NCBI RefSeq assembly: GCF_011393335.1
Contig: NZ_CP049865.1
Location: 2,126,722 to 2,190,721, forward strand
DNA length: 64,000 nt
Direction of reading: 5' to 3'
Origin: Propioniciclava coleopterorum
Lineage (GTDB): Bacteria > Actinomycetota > Actinomycetes > Propionibacteriales > Propionibacteriaceae
Shown: positions 27,641 to 35,190 of the stretch, piece by piece
Layout: each line of letters begins with the position of its first letter
Numbering within the stretch: position 1 is the first letter of the stretch
Notes under the pieces: generated by a model
What the model was told of the DNA's origin: nothing
The model's input: only the letters and a program-made list of their open reading frames with translations
Database searches by the model: none
Position numbers and translations under genes: made by a program

Positions 27641-27832
27641 ATGAACCAGCACCACACGCCCGGCGACACCCTCCGGGCCGAACTGGAGGCCCTCAATGCC
27701 GAGTTCGAGGCTGAGGAGCGCGAGGACCGCTGCGCTGAGGCCCAACGCCGCCGACAGGGGCTTCCGGAGTCCAAGCGGGACATCCGTGCGTATAAGGGCT
27801 TCGCAGGCGGCGGCGCGGCTCCCCGATCCTGA
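27641..27832 (+). CDS. Small hypothetical charged protein
   Basis: 63 aa, not recognised. Residues 9-45 are strongly charged and helical, possibly a coiled coil (LRAELEALNAEFEAEEREDRCAEAQRRRQ). AGAGGGACC lies just before the ATG. It is convergent with the small gene at 27840-28004. Confidence 0.45.
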   Translation: MNQHHTPGDTLRAELEALNAEFEAEEREDRCAEAQRRRQGLPESKRDIRAYKGFAGGGAAPRS

Positions 27833-27839
27833 GATCGGC

Positions 27840-28004
27840 CTAGCCGCCCGCGACCCATGCCTCCTCCAGCAGCACCGAAGCCAGCGCGTACTCGGTGCGG
27901 TCCCGGTCGAGGTCGGGGATGAGGTGGGTGAGCCGGTCGAGCGCTGCGTTGCTCGCCTCGAAGACGGTTGTGATGAGGGACTGCTGTGCCACGGTGTCGA
28001 TCAT
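27840..28004 (-). CDS. Small hypothetical protein (54 aa)
   Basis: Reads MIDTVAQQSLITTVFEASNA, then ALDRLTHLIPDLDRDRTEYA, then LASVLLEEAWVAGG. The composition is protein-like and predicted helical, and codon third positions are G/C-rich as expected for this genome. A weak AGG precedes the ATG. Not recognised. It shares the minus strand with the DUF2188 gene but is separated from it by a terminator. Confidence 0.45.
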   Translation of the reverse strand: MIDTVAQQSLITTVFEASNAALDRLTHLIPDLDRDRTEYALASVLLEEAWVAGG

Positions 28005-28086
28005 GTGCCTGGACTGTAGCCCGGATGTCGGACAGCCTCATCCTTACTGGCCAAGTGCTCTTGCCCTCTCCTCCATGAAGACCTAC

Positions 28087-28122
28087 AGGAGCCCCGCGAC
28101 CTGAGTGAGTCGCGGGGCTCCT
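28087..28122. terminator. Perfect hairpin terminator
   Basis: A 14-bp perfect stem AGGAGCCCCGCGAC/GTCGCGGGGCTCCT encloses an 8-nt loop. On the minus strand it follows the DUF2188 stop by 8 nt. Confidence 0.75.
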
Positions 28123-28130
28123 GTTGTGGG

Positions 28131-28355
28131 TCAGCCCTTCGGCGGGTGGGAGTCCTTCCCGTAGGAGTTCTTCTCACCGATGGTGCCGTCCATCTTCTTG
28201 ATGAAGTGCTCCACTCCCCGATCCTTGGCCATCTCGCGCCCAGCAGCCTGCGCTGACGCCTTGGTGTCGTGGACGTTGCTCGCCCGGCTGTTCCCCTGCG
28301 CGCGGTTCTTCCACTGACCGTCCTCGTGGTAGGTCTCGATGTCGCCCTTGGCCAT
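28131..28355 (-). CDS. DUF2188 domain protein
   Basis: 74 aa, complete for the family. It has typical blocks: GQWKNRAQGNSRASNVHDTKASAQAAGREMAKDRGVEHFIKK, a two-repeat beta-beta-alpha pattern, and the end DGTIGEKNSYGKDSHPPKG, the usual Y-G-x-D/H-P-P-x-G close. DUF2188 proteins are small soluble proteins of unknown function, frequent on mobile and accessory DNA. ATG at 28355 follows GGAGGGAGG. This is the right-most recognisable island gene; a terminator follows it. Confidence 0.85.
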   Translation of the reverse strand: MAKGDIETYHEDGQWKNRAQGNSRASNVHDTKASAQAAGREMAKDRGVEHFIKKMDGTIGEKNSYGKDSHPPKG

Positions 28356-28379
28356 GATTCACCTCCCTCCTACGCTTGT

Positions 28380-28568
28380 CTTTTCTCCAGCATGGACGGC
28401 ACCACTGACACTCCTCGGGAGTGAGGGTTACTCACGGGCAGAAGCCGCCGTGCGCCAGTGGTTCAGGATGTCGTCGCGGTAGTGGTGCTGGGGGTGTCTG
28501 GCACCGTCCACCCCGACCCACTGCCGATCCGCGACGTGCGGCCGACAGGACGCCGCCCACGGACGCGA
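28380..28568. other. Non-coding right flank of the island
   Basis: No gene is supported here. I looked for a second copy of the tRNA-Leu 3' end (CTCTCGCGCACCA or part of it) that would mark an attachment site and saw none. The GC content rises to the genome norm at about 28.45 kb. Confidence 0.4.
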
Positions 28569-28600
28569 CCGTGCCCGCCGCGCGGACGCGGCGGGCACGG
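28569..28600 (-). terminator. Terminator of the E1 dehydrogenase operon
   Basis: A perfect 13-bp stem CCGTGCCCGCCGC/GCGGCGGGCACGG with a 6-nt loop follows the lipoyl-protein stop by 7 nt on the minus strand. Confidence 0.75.
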
Positions 28601-28607
28601 AGACGGT

Positions 28608-28841
28608 TCAGGCGATCCGGGCGATCGGGGCGCCCTGGGCGACCTCGTCGCCCTCGGCGACCAGCAGGGTGATGGTCCCCGCGACGGGGGCGAACACCTC
28701 GGCGTCCACCTTGTCCATCTGGACCTCGCCGACCAACTGGCCCTCGCCGACGGCCTCGCCGTCCGCGGCGTACCAGGTGGCCAGGACGCCGGTCGCGTCC
28801 GGACGCTCCGGGCTCATCTGCGGGAACGTCAGTTCCGTCAT
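28608..28841 (-). CDS. Free-standing lipoyl-domain protein
   Basis: 77 aa consisting of one lipoyl/biotinyl-type domain: FPQMSPERPDATGVLATWYAADGEAVGEGQLVGEVQMDKVDAEVFAPVAGTITLLVAEGDEVAQG. The lysine in MDKVDAEV is the expected lipoylation site. It lacks the peripheral-subunit-binding and acyltransferase domains of an E2 protein. It would carry the acyl group made by the E1 pair encoded just upstream; the catalytic E2 and E3 must come from elsewhere. The ATG overlaps the E1-beta stop, and a strong terminator follows, so the short form looks complete rather than cut off. Confidence 0.85.
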   Translation of the reverse strand: MTELTFPQMSPERPDATGVLATWYAADGEAVGEGQLVGEVQMDKVDAEVFAPVAGTITLLVAEGDEVAQGAPIARIA

Positions 28842-29863
28842 GCGAGCACCTCCCGGATGCCGGCCTCGATCCGCTCCTGGCGCGGCAGCACCGCGTACTC
28901 CAGGACGTGGGCGTAGGGGATCGGGGCGTCCGCCATGGTGATCCGCTTCGGCGGCGCCTTCAGCAGCCCGGGATCGGACTCCACCACGGTGGTGACGATC
29001 TCGCCCGACAGCCCGAACGACTGGTAATCCTCGTCGACGACCACGAGGCGTCCGGTCTTGCCCACCGAGGCGAGGATGGCCGCGCGGTCCAGCGGGACGA
29101 CGGTGCGCAGGTCGATGACCTCGACCGAGATCCCGTCCTGGGCGAGCTTCTCGGCCACGTCGAGGGCGTGGTGCACCGACAGCGACAGCGTCACGACGGT
29201 GACGTCGGTGCCCTCGCGGGCCACGGCCGCCTTCCCGATCGGGACCAGGTATTCGCCCTCGGGTACGACGCCGATCGACCGCGGGTTCTTCGCCATCCAG
29301 GGCAGCCCCATGACGCCCTTGTGGAACATGAACACCACCGGGTCGTCGTCGCGGATCGCCGACGCCATCAGGCCCTTGGCGTCCGCCGGGTTCGACGGCA
29401 CGACGACCTTCATGCCGGGCAGGTGCGCGAACGTCCCCCACAGGCACTGGCTGTGCTGCGCGCCGTCGGAGTAGCCGCCGCCCACGGCGGTGGTGAGCAC
29501 CATCGGCACCTTCACGTTGCCACCGGACTCGAAGTGGATCTTCGCCATGTGGTTGTAGATCTGGTCCAGACACACCCCCATGAAGTCGGCGAACATCAGC
29601 TCCACGATCGGACGCATGCCCTCCACGGCCGCGCCGATGCCCAGGCCGATGAACGCCGTCTCGGAGATGGGCGTGTCGATGACGCGGGTCGGTCCGAACT
29701 CCTCCAGCAGGCCGCCGGTGGAGCCGAAGATGCCGCCGTAGCTGCCGACGTCCTCGCCCAGGTAGAGCACCTCGGGGTTGGCCCGCATCTCCTGGGCGAT
29801 CGCTTCGGCCATCGCCTTGCTGGTGTTGAGCCGCCGGGTGGGGGCCGCTGTCGTCGTGGTCAT
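28838..29863 (-). CDS. 2-oxo acid / acetoin dehydrogenase E1 component, beta subunit
   Basis: 341 aa. Typical transketolase-type beta chain: NTSKAMAEAIAQEMRANPEVLYLGEDVGSYGGIFGSTGGL, DTPISETAFIGLGIGAAVEGMRPIVELMFADF, and the C-terminal lobe VEVIDLRTVVPLDRAAILASVGKTGRLVVVDE. With the alpha chain it forms an alpha2beta2 ThDP enzyme that decarboxylates a 2-oxo acid or cleaves acetoin and passes the product to a lipoyl group. It could be pyruvate, branched-chain or acetoin-type; sequence alone does not settle this. It lies 1 bp after the alpha gene. Confidence 0.9.
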   Translation of the reverse strand: MTTTTAAPTRRLNTSKAMAEAIAQEMRANPEVLYLGEDVGSYGGIFGSTGGLLEEFGPTRVIDTPISETAFIGLGIGAAVEGMRPIVELMFADFMGVCLDQIYNHMAKIHFESGGNVKVPMVLTTAVGGGYSDGAQHSQCLWGTFAHLPGMKVVVPSNPADAKGLMASAIRDDDPVVFMFHKGVMGLPWMAKNPRSIGVVPEGEYLVPIGKAAVAREGTDVTVVTLSLSVHHALDVAEKLAQDGISVEVIDLRTVVPLDRAAILASVGKTGRLVVVDEDYQSFGLSGEIVTTVVESDPGLLKAPPKRITMADAPIPYAHVLEYAVLPRQERIEAGIREVLA

Positions 29864-29864
29864 G

Positions 29865-30896
29865 TCATGCCTCCTTCGCGAACGCGTACCGCGTCGCCTC
29901 GGCCGGGTCGGGGAGTGGGCTGTCCTTGGCGTGGCTGATCGCCGCCTCGACGCGCTCGGACGCCGCCGCGGCGATCCGCTGCTTGGCCGCGTCGTCCAGG
30001 ACGCCGTCGGCGACGAGCGCCGCCTCGTAGCGGGGGATCGGGTCGTGCTCGGCCACGTCGGCCAGCTCCGGACGGTAGCCCTGCGCGTCGCCCTCGAAGT
30101 GCCCCAGCATGCGCAGCGTCGAGACCTCCAGCAGGGACGGGCCGCCGCCGCTGCGCGCGCGCTGCACCATCTCCGCGGCGGCCGCGTGCACGGCCTCGAC
30201 GTCGTTGTCCTCCACCCGGACGCCGGGGATGCCGTAGGCGGCCGCCCGGTCGGCGTTCGAGGGGATCGCGGTGGACGCCGAGCGCGGCACCGAGATGCCC
30301 CACGCGTTGTCCTCGACGACGAACACCACCGGCAGCTTCCACAGGGCCGCCAGGTTCAGCGACTCGTGGAACGCGCCCTGGTTGGCGGCGCCCTCGCCGG
30401 TCGCCGCGACGGCGATCCGGTCGGTGCCGCGCCGCTGGAACGCGAACGCCTGACCTAGCGCCGGCGGGTAGCCCTCGGCGATGATCCCCGAGCACGAGAA
30501 GTGCACGGCCGGGTCGAAGAGGTGCATGTGCCCGCCGCGGCCCTTGCCCAGGCCGGTCTCGCGCCCGAAGATCTCGGCGGTCATGGCGTCCAGGTCGACG
30601 CCGTGGGCGATCGCGAAGTGGTGCGGGCGGTGCGTCGCGGTGACGGCGTCGTCACCCGTCAGGTGGGCGCACACGCCGACGGCCACCGGCTCCTGCCCGG
30701 CGGCCAGGTGCATCTCGCCGGGGATCAGGCCCTTGCCGATGTCGAAGCCGGGGCCCTTGTCGGCGTGGTACTCGCGCTGGATGGCGAGCTCGTAGGTGCG
30801 GATCAGCACCATCTGCTCGTACAGCGCGAGCCGGTCCTGCTGCGTGAGTGTGGTGGGCGAGTCGAGCGTGGCCGAGGCGCCGGTTGGCTCGGTCAT
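29865..30896 (-). CDS. 2-oxo acid / acetoin dehydrogenase E1 component, alpha subunit
   Basis: 343 aa. The ThDP-binding motif is GEGAANQGAFHESLNLAALWKLPVVFVVEDN; it starts LALYEQMVLIRTYELAIQREYHADKGPGFDIGKGLIPGEMHLAAGQEPVAVG, and GRETGLGKGRGGHMHLFDP is typical of E1-alpha and acetoin enzymes. The ATG at 30896 follows GAAGGAGG. It is first in a three-gene operon (E1-alpha, E1-beta, lipoyl protein) with an IclR-type regulator gene directly upstream on the same strand. Substrate not determined. Confidence 0.9.
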   Translation of the reverse strand: MTEPTGASATLDSPTTLTQQDRLALYEQMVLIRTYELAIQREYHADKGPGFDIGKGLIPGEMHLAAGQEPVAVGVCAHLTGDDAVTATHRPHHFAIAHGVDLDAMTAEIFGRETGLGKGRGGHMHLFDPAVHFSCSGIIAEGYPPALGQAFAFQRRGTDRIAVAATGEGAANQGAFHESLNLAALWKLPVVFVVEDNAWGISVPRSASTAIPSNADRAAAYGIPGVRVEDNDVEAVHAAAAEMVQRARSGGGPSLLEVSTLRMLGHFEGDAQGYRPELADVAEHDPIPRYEAALVADGVLDDAAKQRIAAAASERVEAAISHAKDSPLPDPAEATRYAFAKEA

Positions 30897-30964
30897 GGTG
30901 AACCTCCTTCGTTGGTGGTTCACCCCACTGTCTCCCGCGGCGTCCGCCCCAGCCAGACCGGTTG

Positions 30965-30979
30965 TTTCACATGGTGATA
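30965..30979. promoter_or_regulatory. Candidate operator (TTTCACATGGTGATA) upstream of the E1 operon
   Basis: An inverted repeat TCAC-ATG-GTGA with outer T/A matches is AT-rich in a very GC-rich gap. It lies about 70 bp before E1-alpha and just after the iclR stop. Such a site could be bound by the IclR regulator; this is inferred from position. Confidence 0.35.
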
Positions 30980-31002
30980 GAACGCCGTCGCCCCGGTGCC
31001 GG

Positions 31003-31752
31003 TCAGCCGAGGCGGTCCGCCTCGAGGGCGAGTGAGAGCAGGCTGGCGGCCCGCCGGAGCGTCGAGCGGTGCGCCAGCGCGGTGTCCAGGTTGGTGGTCG
31101 GCAGCGACACCGCCACGGCCCCCACGGCGTGCGACCCGGGGACCGCCGCCGCGATGCAGGTGGTGCCCAGCGCGTACTCCTGGATGTCGACGGCGATGCC
31201 CGGCTCGGCGTCGAGTTCGGCCAGCAGGGCGCGCCGGTTGGTGTGGGTGTGCGGGGTCAGGTCGAGCAGCGGGTGCCGCGCCAGGTAGTCCGCGCGCCGC
31301 TCGTCGGGGAGCGCCCCGAGGATCGCCTTGCCCAGCGCGGTGGCGTGGGCGGCCTCGTGCAGGCCGACCCACAGGTCCGTCCGCGGCGCGCCCGGGGCGT
31401 CCACGATGTCGACGATGTCGATCTCGCCGTCGTCGAGGAACGCCAGGTAGGCGGCGGCGCCGAGTTGCTGTTGCAGCGTCCGCAGCACGTGGCGGGCCCG
31501 CTGCGGGATGGCGTTGGCGCGCTGCGCGCGGGCCAGGTGGCCGACCTGGTCGCCCATGACGTAGCCGCCGTCGCTGCGGACGAGGTAGCCCTCGTGCACC
31601 AGGGTGCGCAGCAGGTGGTAGGCCGTCGGCAGCGGGATGTCGGTGAGCCGCGACAGCTGCTTGGCGGTGACCGGACGCCCGGCGTCCCCCACGGTTTCGA
31701 GCAGCGTCAGGGCGCGGATGACCGAGTTGATCAGTGTGGGCTCCGCGGCCAT
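31003..31752 (-). CDS. IclR family transcriptional regulator
   Basis: 249 aa. The N-terminal winged HTH is SVIRALTLLETVGDAGRPVTAKQLSRLTDIPLPTAYHLLRTLVHEGYLV. The C-terminal GAF-like effector domain includes HEAAHATALGKAILGALPDERRADYL and VDIQEYALGTTCIAAAVPGSHAVGAVAVSLP. IclR proteins usually control catabolic genes beside them, so the downstream E1/lipoyl operon is the likely target. It is divergent from mntH. The effector is unknown. Confidence 0.92.
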   Translation of the reverse strand: MAAEPTLINSVIRALTLLETVGDAGRPVTAKQLSRLTDIPLPTAYHLLRTLVHEGYLVRSDGGYVMGDQVGHLARAQRANAIPQRARHVLRTLQQQLGAAAYLAFLDDGEIDIVDIVDAPGAPRTDLWVGLHEAAHATALGKAILGALPDERRADYLARHPLLDLTPHTHTNRRALLAELDAEPGIAVDIQEYALGTTCIAAAVPGSHAVGAVAVSLPTTNLDTALAHRSTLRRAASLLSLALEADRLG

Positions 31753-31864
31753 GCGTCCCTCCCCGCCGTTGCTCGACGCTAGGCGGCGCGCCGCGCCCCG
31801 GTCAAGGCCCGACCGGGGACGAGGCGCCGGGCGCGTCCGTCGCGGAACGGCAGCCGCACGGGCG

Positions 31865-31886
31865 GAGTTAAGGTACCTTAACTCTT
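31865..31886 (+). promoter_or_regulatory. MntR operator overlapping the mntH promoter
   Basis: GAGTTAAGGTACCTTAACTC at 31865-31884 is a perfect 20-bp palindrome of the DtxR/MntR type. It contains a TACCTT -10 box (31874-31879) exactly 7 nt before the GTG start of mntH, so the transcript is probably leaderless. A Mn-loaded MntR dimer on this site would block RNA polymerase. mntR is encoded directly downstream of mntH. Confidence 0.85.
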
Positions 31887-33149
31887 GTGCAGGATGGTGT
31901 TCTCTCCCGCGACGCGGGGCTTCAGCCGGCGGCCGCGCCCCGGCGTCCCGGCGTGCGCACCTGGCTGTGGGGGCCGGCCTTCGTGGCCGCCATCGCCTAC
32001 GTCGACCCCGGCAACGTCGCGGCCAACCTGACGGCGGGCGCCCGGTACGGCTACCTGCTGGTCTGGGTGCTGGTCGGCGCCAACGTCATGGCGCTGCTGG
32101 TGCAGTACCTGTCGGCCAAGACGGGGCTCGTCACCGGTTCGAGCCTGCCCGAACTGCTCGGACGCCGCCTGCGCCGGGGCCCCCGCCTCGCCTACTGGGC
32201 CCAGGCCGAGCTCGTCGCCGCGGCGACCGACCTGGCCGAGGTGCTCGGCGGGGCGATCGCGCTGAACATCCTGTTCGGGCTGCCGCTGGTGTGGGGCGGC
32301 CTGATCGTCGGCGTCGTGTCGATGCTGGTGCTCGCGATCCAGACCCGCCGGGGGCAGCGCCCGTTCGAGTTCGTCGTGATGGGCCTGCTGCTCATCATCA
32401 CCGTGGGCTTCATGGCCGGGCTGTTCGTCAGCGACGTGTCGTGGCCCGCGGCGGCGTCCGGCCTGGTGCCGCGCTTCGCGGGGACCGAGTCGGTGCTGCT
32501 GGCGGCCGGCATGCTCGGCGCGACGGTGATGCCGCACGCCATCTACGTCCACTCGGCGCTCGCGCGCGACCGGCACGGCCACCAGCCGCACGAACTGCCG
32601 CGGCTGCTGCGCGCGACCCGCTGGGACGTGCTGGCGTCCATGATCGTCGCCGGGGCCGTGAACATCGCCATGCTGCTGCTGGCCGCCGCCAGCCTGCAGG
32701 GCGTGGGCGGCACCGACTCGATCGAGGGCGCGCACGCGGCCATCAGCGGGACGCTCGGGTCCGTCATCGGCACCCTGTTCGCCGTCGGGCTGCTGGCCTC
32801 GGGGCTCGCCTCCACCTCGGTGGGCTGCTTCGCCGGCGCGACGATCATGGCCGGCCTGCTGCACGTGCGCGTCCCGATGCTCGCCCGGCGCGCGCTCACC
32901 CTGATCCCCGCGCTGGTGATCCTGGCCACGGGGGTCAACCCCACGTGGGCGCTGGTGATGAGCCAGGTGGTGCTGAGTCTGGGCATCCCCTTCGCGCTGG
33001 CGCCGCTGGTCCGGCTGAGCAGCGACCGGGCGCTCATGGGAGACTTCACCAACCCGCGCGGGCTGCAGGTCGTGGCCTGGGTGGTCGTCGGGCTCGTCGT
33101 CGCGCTGAACGTGGCCCTGATCGGATTGACGCTGACCGGAGGTGGTTGA
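31887..33149 (+). CDS. mntH: Nramp family manganese/divalent metal transporter
   Basis: 420 aa with about eleven membrane helices. The Nramp signature is clear: AIAYVDPGNVAANLTAGARYGYLL in helix 1 (the DPGN metal site) and LGATVMPHAIYVHSAL in helix 6 (the MPH metal site). It takes up Mn2+, or other divalent ions, with protons. The start is the GTG 2 nt past the palindromic operator; no ribosome-binding site exists, in line with a leaderless mRNA. mntR overlaps its stop. Repression by Mn through MntR is strongly suggested. Confidence 0.94.
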   Translation: MQDGVLSRDAGLQPAAAPRRPGVRTWLWGPAFVAAIAYVDPGNVAANLTAGARYGYLLVWVLVGANVMALLVQYLSAKTGLVTGSSLPELLGRRLRRGPRLAYWAQAELVAAATDLAEVLGGAIALNILFGLPLVWGGLIVGVVSMLVLAIQTRRGQRPFEFVVMGLLLIITVGFMAGLFVSDVSWPAAASGLVPRFAGTESVLLAAGMLGATVMPHAIYVHSALARDRHGHQPHELPRLLRATRWDVLASMIVAGAVNIAMLLLAAASLQGVGGTDSIEGAHAAISGTLGSVIGTLFAVGLLASGLASTSVGCFAGATIMAGLLHVRVPMLARRALTLIPALVILATGVNPTWALVMSQVVLSLGIPFALAPLVRLSSDRALMGDFTNPRGLQVVAWVVVGLVVALNVALIGLTLTGGG

Positions 33150-33805
33150 TGGAGGCCGACGAGCTGACGCCGGTCATGCAGGACTACCTCAAGGTGATCT
33201 GGTCGGCCGTCGAGTGGGGCGACCCGCCCATCACGACGACCGGGCTGGCCGACCGGTTCGGGACGAGCCGCGCCAACGTGTCCGACGTCATGCGCCGCCT
33301 CCACGGCCACGGGCTGGTCGACTACGAGCCGTACCGGCCCGTCACCCTGACCGCGCTGGGGGAGCGGCTGGCGCTGGCGATGGTGCGGCGCCACCGGCTC
33401 ATCGAGTGCTTCCTGGCCGACGTCCTGGGCTACAGCTGGGACGAGGTCCACGACGACGCCGAGCGGCTCGAGCACGCCGCGTCCGACCGGTTCCTCGACC
33501 GCATCGACGCGCTGCTCGGCCACCCGACCGCCGACCCGCACGGCGACCCGATCCCCACCCCGGACGGCCGGCGCCCGGCTCCGCCCGGCGCGATCGCCCT
33601 GCCGGACGCCGCCCCGGGCCCCCACCGCGTCGTGCGCGTCTCGGACGCCGACCCGGCCGTGCTGGCGCGGCTGGAGGCGCTCGGCGTCCGCCCGGGTTCG
33701 ATGCTGACCGTGCGTCCGGACGGCGGGTACGCCGACGCCGCGGGGGACCCGCTCGACCTGGGCGCCGCCGAGCGGGACGTCCGGGTGCTGCCGCCCCAGG
33801 ACTGA
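33149..33805 (+). CDS. mntR: DtxR/MntR family metal-dependent repressor
   Basis: 218 aa. The N-terminal winged helix is TPVMQDYLKVIWSAVEWGDPPITTTGLADRFGTSRANVSDVMRRLHGHGLVDYEPYRPVTLT. The dimerisation/metal domain is RRHRLIECFLADVLGYSWDEVHDDAERLEHAAS, with the E/H metal ligands typical of the family. A C-terminal SH3-like domain (VVRVSDADPAVLARLEALGVRPGSML) follows. The ATG overlaps the mntH stop with GGAGGTGG before it. The palindrome before mntH is its likely binding site, so it would be autoregulated by Mn. Confidence 0.92.
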   Translation: MEADELTPVMQDYLKVIWSAVEWGDPPITTTGLADRFGTSRANVSDVMRRLHGHGLVDYEPYRPVTLTALGERLALAMVRRHRLIECFLADVLGYSWDEVHDDAERLEHAASDRFLDRIDALLGHPTADPHGDPIPTPDGRRPAPPGAIALPDAAPGPHRVVRVSDADPAVLARLEALGVRPGSMLTVRPDGGYADAAGDPLDLGAAERDVRVLPPQD

Positions 33806-33815
33806 CGCCCGCGCG

Positions 33816-35069
33816 TCACGCCTTCTGCAGCGCCTGCAGCACGGCCGGGTCCTGGGCGTCCAGCCAGTCGCACAGCCAGCGGTGGCTCACGAGCTGGACC
33901 TCGGGGGTCCTACCGAACTCGGTCATCAGGGCGAGCAGGTTCTCCTGGTAGACGCCACCGACCCACGGGGTCATGTGGTTGCCCAGGATCAGCGGGGCCC
34001 GGTTGCCGCGCAGGCACAGCTGGAGCGCGTTGCGCAGCGCGTCGGCGTGCTCGGCCTTCCACGTCCGCCGCTGGGACGCCGACCCGCCGTTGGTCTTCCC
34101 GCCCGCCTGGACCACGAGGAAGTTGTAGTCCATCGGGATGATGCGCCCGCCCCGGAACGGGATCTGGAACATCGACATGTCGTAGAGGCCGTAGCGGTCC
34201 TTGGCGGGCCAGGCCTGCCGCGGTCGGACGCCGGAGGAGTCGTAGCGCCAGCCGCGCTTCGCGATCACGGGCAGCAGCGTCGCGCGGCCGGCGAGCTCGG
34301 GGGTGCGGCCGCCGACGAGTTCGCGGCGGTGGTCGAACGGGAGCGGGTCGATGTCGGTCCAGCCGGTGATCGTGCGCCACGTCGTGACGAGCTTGTCGAC
34401 CTGGCTGAGTTCCTGCTCCCAGTCGGCCGACGTCCACGACGGCACGCCGTTCGGGTCGGAGAAGTGCCCGCAGAAGTGCGTCCCGATCTCGTTGCCGGCG
34501 GCCCACGCCGCGGAGATGTCGATGATCGTGCGGCGCACGGTCGCGTCCGACATGAAGGAGATCTGGGAGTCCCCGGCCGGGCGCCGCGGCGGCTGGTACT
34601 GGGTCCGCTTCGACTTGGGCAGGAAGTACAGCGCCGAGAGGAACATGGTCTGGGTGCCGTCGACGGCGCGGGCGGCGCGCACGTAGTCGAGGATCGCGTC
34701 CTGGTTGCCGGAGGCGCCGTCCCAGCTGAACACCACGAACTGCGGCGGGCGTTCGCCGGGCCGCAGCCGCGTGATCGGCCGCTGGAAGGGCTGCGGGTCC
34801 GGCGACGGGGCCTGCGAGCCGTCCCCGATGGGGGCGCCGAGCCGCACCCGGGGCGTCCCGGTGGGGGAGGGCGAGGGCGACGCGGTGCCCGGCGAGGTGG
34901 GCGAGGGGCTGCCCGGCGACGGGGTGCCCGGCGAGGCCGCGGGCGGCGGCGATGCGGTCGGGGCACCCGCGGGTCCGGGGCGGACGACGGCGCAGCCGGA
35001 CACGCCGACGCCCGCGGCCAGGGCGAGGAAGGCTCGTCGGTCGAGTCGTGTGGGTCGATCCGCGGTCAT
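33816..35069 (-). CDS. Exported polysaccharide deacetylase-like lipoprotein
   Basis: 417 aa. The N-terminus has a Tat-like motif (LDRRAFLALAAGVG) and a lipobox (GVSGC), then a Pro/Ser/Thr-rich linker (~30-75), so it is probably a surface lipoprotein. The catalytic-like domain starts at PQFVVFSWDGASGNQDAI and contains GTHFCGHF, recalling NodB motifs 1 and 2. In motif 1 the usual first Asp of TFDDG is replaced by Trp (FSWDG), so activity or mechanism may differ. The likely substrate would be a cell-wall or capsule polymer, not shown. A -10-like TAGCCT lies ~30 nt upstream of the start. It is a single-gene unit. Confidence 0.75.
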   Translation of the reverse strand: MTADRPTRLDRRAFLALAAGVGVSGCAVVRPGPAGAPTASPPPAASPGTPSPGSPSPTSPGTASPSPSPTGTPRVRLGAPIGDGSQAPSPDPQPFQRPITRLRPGERPPQFVVFSWDGASGNQDAILDYVRAARAVDGTQTMFLSALYFLPKSKRTQYQPPRRPAGDSQISFMSDATVRRTIIDISAAWAAGNEIGTHFCGHFSDPNGVPSWTSADWEQELSQVDKLVTTWRTITGWTDIDPLPFDHRRELVGGRTPELAGRATLLPVIAKRGWRYDSSGVRPRQAWPAKDRYGLYDMSMFQIPFRGGRIIPMDYNFLVVQAGGKTNGGSASQRRTWKAEHADALRNALQLCLRGNRAPLILGNHMTPWVGGVYQENLLALMTEFGRTPEVQLVSHRWLCDWLDAQDPAVLQALQKA

Positions 35070-35190
35070 GGCGTTCCGTTCAGCGGGCGTTGCCTCTCAG
35101 GCTAACCCCGTACCCCGGAACGGCAAGGACGTTCGCCCGTGTGGCGCGCCAGGCCGCGACCGAGCGGGCCGGCGCATACCGGCGGCAGGC

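Noticed and set aside
28380-28568. Attachment-site repeat of the tRNA-Leu 3' end
   Set aside because: I searched by eye for CTCTCGCGCACCA and shorter pieces and found no convincing copy.
28608-28841. Truncated E2 caused by the neighbouring island
   Set aside because: The lipoyl domain ends naturally, with a stop and a perfect terminator 7 nt later, so a complete short gene is more likely; comparison with relatives would be decisive.
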